Assembly (NCBI GenBank): GCA_942159475.1
Contig: OW804096.1
Span: 139,675,442-139,739,441 of the forward strand
Source of the DNA: Sthenelais limicola
Lineage: Eukaryota > Annelida > Polychaeta > Phyllodocida > Sigalionidae
Length of the DNA stretch: 64,000 nt
Direction of reading: 5' to 3'
Shown: positions 12,601-19,521 of the stretch, piece by piece
Layout: every line of letters starts with the position of its first letter
How positions within the stretch are numbered: position 1 is the stretch's first letter
Made by a program: the position numbers and the translations under genes
Notes under the pieces: model-generated
Database searches by the model: none
What the model was told of the DNA's origin: nothing
The model's input: only the letters and a program-made list of their open reading frames with translations

Positions 12601-13532
12601 CTGTTTGGTTAGGTTGAAGTGTATTTTGAACTTTATTTTCGTCAGAAATGTGGGTTATTTGAGAGAATTGGTGAAAATGAATTGTACATTTTCTAAAAAT
12701 CTGACCCATATAAAATAACCTCTATTTTAATTTGGTTTGCAGGTGTGCTATCTTCACAGTATGGACCTACTCGTGCCTCCTTTCCCTTCCTCCCATCTTT
12801 GGCTGGAACAGCTATGTCCTTGACGCCATGGCCGTGTCCTGCACCTTTGACTACACCTCCCAGGCCACCCAGGCACAGATGTACATCGTGTTTATATTCT
12901 GCACCGGCTTCATCATCCCTCTCACCGTCATCATTGCCAGCTATGTTGTCGCTATTGGCCACCTCAAATCCCATGAATATCTCATCTCTCGGTACAGAGC
13001 TCCATCCAACCAGAATGTTCATAGAGACCTACGCATGGCCAGGTTTGCGGCTTATGCAGTTTTCTTCTTTTGTCTAAGCTGGCTGCCGTATGCCGTGGTT
13101 GCCCTCGCGGCAAGTTTTGGCAATTACCACATACAGCCTTTTGGACAGGTTATAATGGCCATTTTAGCCAAGGCTTCAGGAATGTATAACCCTGTGATAT
13201 ACTCCATATCTCACCCATCCGTCAGGAAGGAATTCCTGACATGTCGGCAGGGTGTTTCATCACTGCTCAGGTGTATTGCAGATGTAAGCCCTGTTACCTA
13301 TTGCTGCAGCAGTGGGATAACTGACAGGAGGAGGAGGAGGAGGGGGTCAGAGAGGGAGAGGTACAGTGTAGAGATGATCCACATTGAAGTCAATGTCAAT
13401 GTCTGTGATGGAAGCCAGCACAGCGTTGAGACGATCTTGGTCGACGAGACACACAGTCGCGATGTGAACATCACAGTAAAAGGATCACGCCAAGGATCAA
13501 AGAAGTTAATAAGGACAGAGGAAGGGAGATAG
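3519..13532 (+). CDS. Opsin (retinal-binding G-protein-coupled receptor), 4 coding exons
   Basis: Joining 3519-3685, 10044-10183, 11187-11349 and 12743-13532 gives a 419-residue seven-helix receptor in one frame, with GT-AG junctions of phase 2, 1 and 2. Opsin identity rests on Lys300 in the helix-7 sequence AILAKASGMYNPVIY, the Schiff-base position for retinal. Other landmarks: N-glycosylation sequon Asn9, GN at 46-47, Asp75 (2.50), disulfide pair Cys104/Cys190, WLPY at 270-273, NPxxY at 306-310, Cys344-Cys345 as possible palmitoylation sites, and an arginine run at 352-357. The spacing from TM1 to Asp75 matches rhodopsin exactly. Unusual residues: DRC instead of E/DRY (128-130), His107 at rhodopsin position 113, Asp184 at position 181. 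The SCTFDY loop and SHPS after NPVIY recall invertebrate/melanopsin-like opsins, but the class is unassigned. ATGs at 3519 and 3522 are both possible. An upstream non-coding exon ending at the TTCCACAG before 3512 is possible. Confidence 0.93.
3717..4122. mobile_element. Family B MITE, diverged, in opsin intron 1
   Basis: Starts GTGGTGTGTTTCAGGAAAAT only 31 bases after the exon-1 donor and ends in CATGACTCATTTTCCTAAAA. The 3' tip has decayed and no target duplication is clear. Confidence 0.8.
4123..4157. repeat. 35-bp perfect palindrome with a 1-bp centre
   Basis: Arms of 17 bases (AATGGAATGCGCATATG and its complement) surround a single T at 4140. It sits at the decayed right end of the neighbouring family B element. 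Confidence 0.9.
4158..4850. other. Intron 1 sequence with a possible fossil exon
   Basis: Two related segments, 4160-4205 and 4745-4795, share GTGCAATAAGTGGGGTTCAA-like sequence. Between them 4442-4545 reads as a hydrophobic peptide with repeated MAVMAVIYI-like residues and is followed by a donor-like GTATGTATC. It is not in frame with, or needed by, the opsin. Confidence 0.3.
4855..5372. repeat. About 73-bp pyrimidine-rich minisatellite, 7 copies
   Basis: Units carry TCTCCCTTCTTCTCTATCTC and a recurring GGGTAAGACCATAAAGTG segment. It lies in opsin intron 1. Confidence 0.93.
5373..6030. repeat. About 80-85-bp minisatellite with internal hairpin, 8 copies
   Basis: Unit contains CGCCCTTGATATAACCATAT, then GATAAGGGCG, giving a 7-bp stem CGCCCTT/AAGGGCG in every unit, joined by CACTCACTC spacers of variable length. 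It lies in opsin intron 1. Confidence 0.93.
6220..6624. mobile_element. Family B MITE
   Basis: Begins GTGATGTGTTTCAGGAAAAT; flanked by ATAT on both sides (4-bp target duplication). The right TIR is slightly diverged. Confidence 0.85.
6688..7108. mobile_element. Family B MITE
   Basis: Begins GTGATGTGTTCCTGAAAAAT and ends CTGTAACACATCAT; flanked by ATAT on both sides. Confidence 0.85.
7225..7460 (+). mobile_element. Family A MITE (A1)
   Basis: Ends GGGTCAGATTTTCAGAAAAT and its complement; 236 bp, no ORF. Left flank TATAA and right flank ATATAA suggest a TA-rich target. The copy is in opsin intron 1. Confidence 0.9.
7461..8226. other. Intron 1 sequence with a G17 run
   Basis: No gene or recognised repeat. 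A run of 17 G occupies 8003-8019. Confidence 0.5.
8227..8394 (-). mobile_element. Family A MITE, A2 fragment
   Basis: Keeps the A2 interior and the right TIR (CATTTTCTGAAAATCTGACC) but the left TIR is missing. Confidence 0.8.
8395..9090. other. Unassigned intron 1 sequence
   Basis: No exon, RNA gene or repeat family recognised. Confidence 0.4.
9091..9500. mobile_element. Family B MITE (full length, 410 bp)
   Basis: Clean copy with GTGATGTGTTTCAGGAAAAT at the left and the complementary TIR ending ACACATCAC at the right. Flanked by AAAT on both sides. TIRs each contain an AP-1-like TGAGTCA or close variant. Confidence 0.93.
9748..9870. mobile_element. Family B fragment
   Basis: Diverged left end (GTGATCTTTTACAGAAAAAT) followed by sequence matching the GAGATCAGC...GATTCTAA part of family B. 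It lies in opsin intron 1. Confidence 0.5.
10044..10183 (+). CDS. Opsin coding exon 2 (intracellular loop 1, TM2)
   Basis: Acceptor GTCTTTCAG and donor GGTAGGTAC. Encodes residues 56-103, including LRTISNY and LAAAD with Asp75. Phase joins exons 1 and 3 without gap. Confidence 0.93.
10240..11160. repeat. 52-60-bp minisatellite filling opsin intron 2
   Basis: About 17 copies of a unit with CTATGGCATTCCATATTACC and CTCTAGAAAGGTGTAATAC. The first part has regular 52-bp units (ACACACGCAAGTAGA); the second alternates variants with CCACCCAATGCTGTAGC and ATCAGGTATCATACAC. Nearly the whole 1-kb intron is this array. Confidence 0.95.
11187..11349 (+). CDS. Opsin coding exon 3 (TM3)
   Basis: Acceptor ATATTGCAG and donor GTAAGTGTC. 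Encodes residues 103-157: Cys104, helix 3 and DRC in place of E/DRY. His107 occupies the usual counterion or tyrosine position 113. Confidence 0.93.
11380..11614 (+). mobile_element. Family A MITE (A1) in opsin intron 3
   Basis: 235 bp, intact GGGTCAG/CTGACCC ends, flanked by ATTT on both sides (4-bp target duplication). It begins 31 bases after the exon-3 donor. Confidence 0.93.
11758..12159. mobile_element. Family I: fold-back element in opsin intron 3
   Basis: Near-identical inverted arms of about 45 bp (with ATTCCATAGTTCCCATAAGA at 11783 and its complement near 12110-12160), and inner inverted pairs CCTGTCAACCTTT/AAAGGTTGACAGG and GCAGCTG-containing segments. The entire 400 bp can fold into one long imperfect hairpin. 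No ORF; no clear target duplication. Confidence 0.75.
12473..12707 (+). mobile_element. Family A MITE (A1) in opsin intron 3
   Basis: 235 bp with both TIRs; flanked by TATAA-containing repeats on each side. It ends 35 bases before exon 4. Confidence 0.92.
12743..13532 (+). CDS. Opsin coding exon 4 (TM4-TM7 and C-terminal tail)
   Basis: Acceptor TTTGGTTTGCAG; stop TAG at 13530-13532. Encodes residues 157-419: GWN...SCTFDY extracellular loop 2 (Cys190, Asp184), TM5, TM6 with WLPY, TM7 with Lys300 and NPVIY, then a polar tail with an arginine run. Base composition is richer in GC than the introns. Confidence 0.94.
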
Positions 13533-13652
13533 GAAGAGAAAAATCCTTCCTATGTATCATTAACAACTTAGTAATATATATGTGCTTCAGGGTAGCGATG
13601 GTAGTGAGGTAGTGCTGTATTGGGTACTGTAGAGTTAAAGGAGATTACCATA
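13533..13652 (+). other. Opsin proximal 3' UTR
   Basis: 120 bases between the stop codon and the pogo-like element. No AATAAA is present here, so the transcript probably continues into the element. Confidence 0.4.
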
Positions 13653-14803
13653 CAGTGGAACCTCGCATACAGACCACCTCTCTATCAGACCACCCCTCTA
13701 TTAAAGGTATAGCGTCCGAAAAAACGGTGGTCCCCCTAGTGCCTACTGATTGAATCAAAATTTATTTCCATCATTTTCGCACAGGGTCTGTTAATGCCAT
13801 GACAAATAAACATTTTCACTGTGGGAAGTATAATCACAATTATATTGATGCAAAAAACCCTTCGGCTGATGATGACACTCCATGTAAATGAGTTAAAAGG
13901 CTGTGCAATGGCAAATATTAATGTGAAATGAATGGCATCAGCCAGACCAGCCACGAAAAATGGACTACATGGTCAACTTTAGAGGTCGCTAACTTTTTTA
14001 AAATCGGGGTAGGAAATGATTTTTTTTTGTTAATTTGTGGGATATGACCTTAAATAAAAGTGTAGCAAACCTAAACTAATTTGGACTGGACATTTTTCCA
14101 TAAAACGTGAAAAAAAACACATTTTCTCTTAAGTTTCCATAATAAACCACCGGTTTTTTTTCAAGTGACTCTACCAAAAAAACGGGGTTGTTGTGTATTT
14201 TTCTTCATTTATTTGTTTCTTCTGTAGTAAGGAACAGTCCCTGAAAGTTTTATGGCAATAGGGCGTGTAATTGTCATGGTGGTGGGGCACAAATCAATGA
14301 AAATTAGTCCCGTCGTTGTACCGATGTGTGGACCGGAAGTAAATAATCCCCATAGAGTTAGCATTGGGACGATAAATAATCACTCTATACATCGCCCCAG
14401 TAAAGGTTTGACAATTATGGAGGCTATAGTTGAAATCGTTTGCCTCTAAAGATGGATATATGAAAGTTAGATTTCATAAAACTACATGATCTATGAACAA
14501 ACAGAGATTATTTATCTCCGCAATGGTGGGGCTATGGGAGTTTTGCGCGACATGTCCACATGACGTCATGAAATTGATACAGTAGCGCGACTCAAAAAAT
14601 CGATGCCGTGGACTACTTATGCTCCCTATTTGATCGACAGGGAGTTTTTTTTTCATTGAACTGTCCTGTATACCTTTAAGACCAGTTTTTCTCATCTCGA
14701 ATTGCGTTCCTCTTATTATATTAGCCCCTTCAATGAGACCACCTTGCTATGAGACCACCAATCATTTAGTCCCAAGGGTGGTCTCAATAGAGAGGTTCCA
14801 CTG
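13653..14803. mobile_element. Pogo-like (Tc1/mariner class) non-autonomous element
   Basis: Ends CAGTGGAACCTC and GAGGTTCCACTG are inverted repeats, flanked by TA on each side. Subterminal AGACCACC motifs repeat near both ends. These ends match the usual form of pogo/Tigger-type termini from established knowledge. No transposase-length ORF remains. It contains AATAAA at 13805-13810 and 14053-14058, possible poly(A) signals for the opsin. Confidence 0.8.
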
Positions 14804-15547
14804 TATCTATACCACTACTTAGGGTGTATCATATGGATGTGAATCATTTTTAACTTCTCAGTAAAAACTGAGAAGTATAATGATTCGGGTACCATTCTAT
14901 CAATCATCTTCATCCATCATGAATGTGTGAGATGGTTGTGGGGTAACAATCAGTGTGAAATCATCTGTCTGATCAGTTCGCATGTTTGCAGAAGGCTTAT
15001 CTACTCCACCCATTTCCCACCTCCAAACCTCCACCCTGCCCGCCTCTGGTTATCACATAATAAGACAAACAAGGCCTGCCCTTGCCTTCCAGCTCCCTCC
15101 CTCCCTGCCTCCCTCCCTCCCTTGCCTTTCACTCATTACCCCCATCTCTCTTTCTCTCTCACTCTGAGTGCTGTTTTAGTGCATTCTACTAATTTTAGAG
15201 AGATGCACATACAGAATTTCTTACTTTTAATGTCCTGAAAAACCCAAAATCATAATTACTTTAACAGACCTTTTACTGACCTCAGGAACCCTGTATATGT
15301 GATATGTGATATCTGATATGAATTCTCTTGTACAGATTAGTAACGCGACTTAACATGGTACTATTGGATCAGATCATTTTTTGTGATAATATCGAGTGAA
15401 ATGAACTTGTAATTATACTCTACTTATAAATTTGTATTAATTCTTCCCTCTTTTTCTTTAATTGAACTTCGATGTAATGTAATTTAAAACAGTAATTCAG
15501 GCTATTCTGGAAATATTCGTACTGATGTGTGGAAATGTCTATGTCCT
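14804..15547. other. Unassigned, partly LINE 3' region
   Basis: 15085-15170 is pyrimidine-rich (CCCTCC repeats). The last about 250 bases lead into a poly(A)-signal tail and may be LINE 3' UTR. No coding frame supported. Confidence 0.35.
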
Positions 15548-15590
15548 GAATAAAATATTTTCAAAATCAAATCAAATGTATATGACAGTA
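15548..15590 (+). mobile_element. Retroposon 3' tail
   Basis: TCCTGAATAAAATATTTTCA followed by AAATCAAATCAAA is a typical poly(A)-signal plus short A-rich repeat of a LINE or SINE 3' end. The upstream body is not identified. Confidence 0.4.
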
Positions 15591-15593
15591 TAT

Positions 15594-15645
15594 GTGATGT
15601 GTCACAAAGAAATGAGTCACAAGTCGCAACATTTTTTTTTTGAGA
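15594..15645. mobile_element. Family B fragment
   Basis: Left TIR only (GTGATGTG...AATGAGTCACAAGTCGCAA), then unrelated sequence. Confidence 0.6.
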
Positions 15646-16306
15646 TTTACCCCCTGTTGTGCACAGCATCAGCTAACAGGTTGCAGAATACAAAGTAAAT
15701 GTGCCAAGAGTTGAATTGAATAAAGTTATTTCTCAAAGGTTAATCGAATAAAAGTAAATTTTAAAAAAAAAACTATTCTAAATTCTAAAATTTAATTCTA
15801 AATTCTAAATTTAAAAACTAGACGGTGAAAACTATATTTTTTTCATTTATAACAAAGAAGACACTCCCAGGCAGTATATATTACAGTTTCAAAAAAAACT
15901 ATATCTGGGTTCTTGGTGAGAAATATGAATATGAAAGTCATCATCCTCCATAGGAACCAATAGTAAAAGGGTCAAAATGTTTGCCACCCCATATTTCAAA
16001 ATCTAGACAGTGAATTGATTTTAAAATTCATATGTGGCCTTGGCCAGGTTGAACATTGTACAGGTTTAAGGTGTTAAAAAAGTGAATCGCACATTACATT
16101 TAACTAAATGTTGAATAAACATAGATAAAATGACAAAACAGTATTATGTTATTTATGCAATATTTGTATCACAAAATATTCACATATAAGTGAAAATGTA
16201 AGCATTTTTGGTAAATATTCTGCATTTTCAGTTTAAGAATTTCAGTAACAATGAAATAATTGATCCTGAGAAGTTGTTTCCTTTGGAAACGCAGAATATA
16301 TACATT
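15646..16306. other. Unassigned AT-rich sequence
   Basis: No gene or repeat recognised. Its last four bases, CATT, are duplicated at 27656-27659 across the LTR element. Confidence 0.4.
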
Positions 16307-16875
16307 TGTAGTAAATCGGAGGTTATATATAGCCCTCCGCGTCAAGAGTGTGTATAAATCAAATGTCCTTGAACTTCCCCGTGTCTCCGTAACGCTTCAC
16401 TGAGCACGGAATGGGCTTTCAGATTTGTGTTAACTACAAGAGAGATATGTTTTACCATTATCACCCATTTACAGGAATCTTATAGTCTATTCAACTACAG
16501 CAGAATGTGTATCATGTATAACCATTTACTGTATTCCTGTACGACCTGTTCTTATGTATTGTATTCACTGATATTGTTTGCCTGGTGCAACACCTCTTTT
16601 ATGATGTGAGGACAAGTATGACCTTGCTCCTGCTTGTAGGGTGTAAGTATTCACTCTAAGGCTTTGAGTGGATCAGTTCAGGCCTATGCTGGGTCTGAGC
16701 CGGGTCTGTTGAGACTTGCAGTCTGGTCGTGGGTGGCAATAAACCTAACGAAAGAGACATTTCCGTGTTGGTGTTCTTCCTTGCCTTCGTCGAGAGCCGT
16801 GTCCGCTGTAGTCGAACCTGGGTTGGAATTAGCCTCTAGTAATAAAGCACTTTACTATAGAAGCGATTCACTACA
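16307..16875 (+). repeat. 5' LTR (569 bp)
   Basis: Starts TGTAGTAAATC, ends GATTCACTACA, with 5-bp inverted termini. A TATATATA box lies near 16323-16331 and AATAAA signals at 16738-16743 and 16841-16846, giving promoter and polyadenylation functions. The small ORF inside it is present in both LTRs and has no supported function. Confidence 0.96.
16323..16331 (+). promoter_or_regulatory. LTR TATA box
   Basis: TTATATATA 17 bases into the 5' LTR; the same site is at 27103-27111 in the 3' LTR. Likely RNA polymerase II promoter of the element. Confidence 0.5.
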
Positions 16876-16877
16876 AT

Positions 16878-16895
16878 TGGTGCCGTGACCAGTTC
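16878..16895 (+). other. tRNA primer-binding site
   Basis: TGGTGCCGTGACCAGTTC begins two bases after the LTR; the initial TGG would pair with the CCA end of a tRNA. The tRNA species is not assigned. Confidence 0.75.
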
Positions 16896-17068
16896 TTGAC
16901 CTCACGAAGCTGACTTTGCAAGTTTTCCGTTGACTGTCCCATATTCCTGGAGGAATAGAAACTGCTACTAGCAGTGAGCCTGGCAGGCTTGATTGTCCCA
17001 TATTTCTCTCGGAGAAATAGAGTGCCGTAGCAGAAAAATCCGTAGTAAGAAAATATTCCGCAATAACA

Positions 17069-19099
17069 ATGGCGGAGGCGGATTTGATGGTGCCTAATGG
17101 GGTAGACCATACTCGAGAACCAGCACTAAATGGTGTCGCGGGAGCTGGAGAGCTTTCCTCGATAGCCGTTGACGGTGAAAGAGATATGGGTTTACAACCT
17201 GGCGGACTGTTCGGACCACCACCTCCGATGGACATGTACGGAAGGGGGCCACCCCTAACCGGAATGTTCGAAAGAGGTACACCGTATCCAGACAGGGGAG
17301 GACGCTTGTCGCGTTCTCATGACGCTAGACCAATGTTTGGTGGTGCCTACCCTCCCCCAACTGATAGATTTGGAGGGAGAGCCTTTGCTAGGTGGAGAAA
17401 TAACCCGGAGGAGATGTCTGAGGACGACCTCCGGCACTCCCTAGCAGGGGCAAAGAGGGACTGCGAACATGAACGGGCACGGAGAGAGGACCTGAGTAAT
17501 CAGATCCAACAACTTTCCGCTTTGAATAATGACCTGAGGGAGCGTATGAGAGTTATGGAAGTCGATACGCTGGCGGACCGTCAAGCTTATGAATTACAAA
17601 TCCGTGAGCTTCGGGAAAACAGTGATCGAGCCAGACTCCATACAACGGACTTGGAGCATGATGTGTTAGGTATGCTACATGATCTAGCAGTCAAACAGAC
17701 TCCGCTTAAGAATCCTGTGACATCCACCTTCGCGGATTCGAGAGTGAAGTATGCTCCAATGACAGATGATCCGTCCCGGGTCAAGATAGCAGAAGAAACG
17801 GACAAAAAGGTGACTTTTTCTAAAGGAACGATGGGGGCAACATCGTCTCCTAAGGAGAGCCACAGAGTGATTATAGAATCGGTGTCCGATGATACGGATG
17901 ACGAACGGCCCGGAAGTGTAGTTGGTGCTTGTGGTAGCGAGGGACCTCCTTCTACTGGGGCGGAAGCCAACAAGGGAAGCAAGTCGAAAGGCAAGCATGT
18001 TCCCCCTTCCACGCTGTTCACGTCCAAAGTCAAAGGACATGATTCTGACAGTTCTGTAGAGGATCGAGCAGGGGAAACCCTTTCGAAACGCTCTCACAGG
18101 AAAGACCGATCACTGGTTGCTGGCCTCACGTATGACGGAGCCAGTGACTCAGAATCGGACTTTGAGTATGATTACTCTGAGGGTGAAGATAGTCACCATG
18201 ATAAGATGCCTCAGCTGAAACCATGGGATGGTAAAAGCTCCTGGCGGATGTATTTGGCGGAGACCAAAGTTGTTGCCGAGGCATACAATTGGACTCCGAA
18301 ACAGTTCCTTCGCCAGTTGAAGTGCGGAACTAGGAAGCAGTTGACAGAGTTGGGACCTTTGCCAAAGAAGACCTCTCTCAAGGAGTATGTGGCTCACATG
18401 GAAGCCAACTTCGGAGAGAAGTCTAAAGCTAAGATCCAGGCAGAGTTCTACAACTGTCGCCAGACCCCAGGACAAGCCGTGAGGCTGTTCGGGAATGAGG
18501 TAGCCAGGAGGGGCCGGAGAGCATTCGGATCCCTGGACAAGACACTGAGTGCTGTCTCCCTTCGCATTTATTTGCAGGGATTGACTAATCAGGAAATGGC
18601 AGTGTGGGTGCGTTTAAAACAACCCCATGATCTCCTACGTGCAATACATTGGTCGGAAGTGTGGGAAAGCTGTTATATGGATGCAGCAACCATAGCTACA
18701 GTCAATACAGCTACCGTTGCACCAGTAGCAACGACCCCACTCCGGAAAATAAAAGGGCGCAGAGGTCACACTGACGGAGCAGTAGTCCAGGTCACAGAAA
18801 CCACGGAGGAAGTAGCGGGTCATTCCGAGACTGATCCCTCCGAGGTGATAGTGCAAGCTTTCCAAACCTTCTTGGAAGGCCAGAGAAAGGGTGGCAATTG
18901 GGCGTCATGGAGAGATGGTGGTTCTCCTCAGGGGAGAAAGATGTACCATAAACCCAGACACTCAAATTGCTACTATTGCGGGCAAGAGGGTCACTTCATT
19001 GCTGACTGCCCGAAGAGAGCTGAGAAGGGAGTTGGGAACCAAGGGACAAGTACTGGCGGAAAGTCCAAGGTTCCGGAAAACTCCAGCGGGTCCGCATAA
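17069..19099 (+). CDS. gag: Gag polyprotein of the LTR retrotransposon
   Basis: 676 residues from ATG in context AACAATGG. The N-terminal 110 residues are Gly/Pro-rich; 115-205 is heptad-like and charged, a probable coiled coil. Residues about 230-375 are acidic and Ser-rich. From about 377 to 560 a capsid-like region starts PWDGKSSW and includes a helical segment with EFYNCRQTPGQAVRLF. A single CCHC zinc knuckle, C634-X2-C637-X4-H642-X4-C647, binds RNA in such proteins. The next frame overlaps its 3' end by 76 bases in the -1 frame. The reading frame is intact, fitting a young copy. Confidence 0.93.
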   Translation: MAEADLMVPNGVDHTREPALNGVAGAGELSSIAVDGERDMGLQPGGLFGPPPPMDMYGRGPPLTGMFERGTPYPDRGGRLSRSHDARPMFGGAYPPPTDRFGGRAFARWRNNPEEMSEDDLRHSLAGAKRDCEHERARREDLSNQIQQLSALNNDLRERMRVMEVDTLADRQAYELQIRELRENSDRARLHTTDLEHDVLGMLHDLAVKQTPLKNPVTSTFADSRVKYAPMTDDPSRVKIAEETDKKVTFSKGTMGATSSPKESHRVIIESVSDDTDDERPGSVVGACGSEGPPSTGAEANKGSKSKGKHVPPSTLFTSKVKGHDSDSSVEDRAGETLSKRSHRKDRSLVAGLTYDGASDSESDFEYDYSEGEDSHHDKMPQLKPWDGKSSWRMYLAETKVVAEAYNWTPKQFLRQLKCGTRKQLTELGPLPKKTSLKEYVAHMEANFGEKSKAKIQAEFYNCRQTPGQAVRLFGNEVARRGRRAFGSLDKTLSAVSLRIYLQGLTNQEMAVWVRLKQPHDLLRAIHWSEVWESCYMDAATIATVNTATVAPVATTPLRKIKGRRGHTDGAVVQVTETTEEVAGHSETDPSEVIVQAFQTFLEGQRKGGNWASWRDGGSPQGRKMYHKPRHSNCYYCGQEGHFIADCPKRAEKGVGNQGTSTGGKSKVPENSSGSA

Positions 19100-19521
19100 G
19101 AAGCGAGGCGGGACCCGAGGAATCTAAAGCGCTTCGTAGTACCACAATTCAATTGGAAACTGCGAATTGTGTGGATATTGGGAGTGAGGCTCTGGCTCCC
19201 GTAAGTACGGCAAGGGAAGGCATTGTAAGTCCTTCTGGCTGGAACGCGGATACTGACGTCTGGTTGCCTGGGGAGCGCACTCGCCCGGTGGGTCTGTGTG
19301 ACCTTGTTGAGGGTAGTTCGGGAGACACCGATGTGCAGTGGGGTAAACCCGGACTCCAAGCAGTGATAGGGCAGGTGGTGATAGCGGAGGAAGGTCCCAA
19401 CACCATAGCTCGTATCAGTCGGATATCCAGCAATGAGCAGCGAACCCTGAGAAATCACGATCCTGTGATCGGTGAGAGATGGTACGTGGACCCCGTTCAA
19501 AGCAGCCGAGTCCCTCTGTGA
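19024..19521 (+). CDS. Protease-region frame between gag and pol (unclear activity)
   Basis: An open frame, -1 relative to gag, runs from after a stop at 19021 to the stop at 19519-19521; the first ATG is at 19153. In this position Ty3/gypsy elements encode an aspartic protease. The only candidate active-site sequence is VDIGSE (starting near 19171), which has Ile where the family has Thr or Ser (D-[TS]-G), and no convincing ILG-type motif follows. It may be a degenerate or divergent protease, or a region whose product is different. It overlaps pol by 46 bases, again in a -1 relation, so both junctions would need frameshifting. Confidence 0.5.
   Translation, partial: EGSWEPRDKYWRKVQGSGKLQRVRIRSEAGPEESKALRSTTIQLETANCVDIGSEALAPVSTAREGIVSPSGWNADTDVWLPGERTRPVGLCDLVEGSSGDTDVQWGKPGLQAVIGQVVIAEEGPNTIARISRISSNEQRTLRNHDPVIGERWYVDPVQSSRVPL

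Noticed and set aside
16427..16609. Small LTR-encoded protein, repeated at 27207-27389
   Set aside because: Presence in both copies only reflects LTR duplication; 60 residues with no recognisable feature.
17587..18097. Antisense ORFs across gag and pol
   Set aside because: They overlap strongly supported sense domains and show no motifs.
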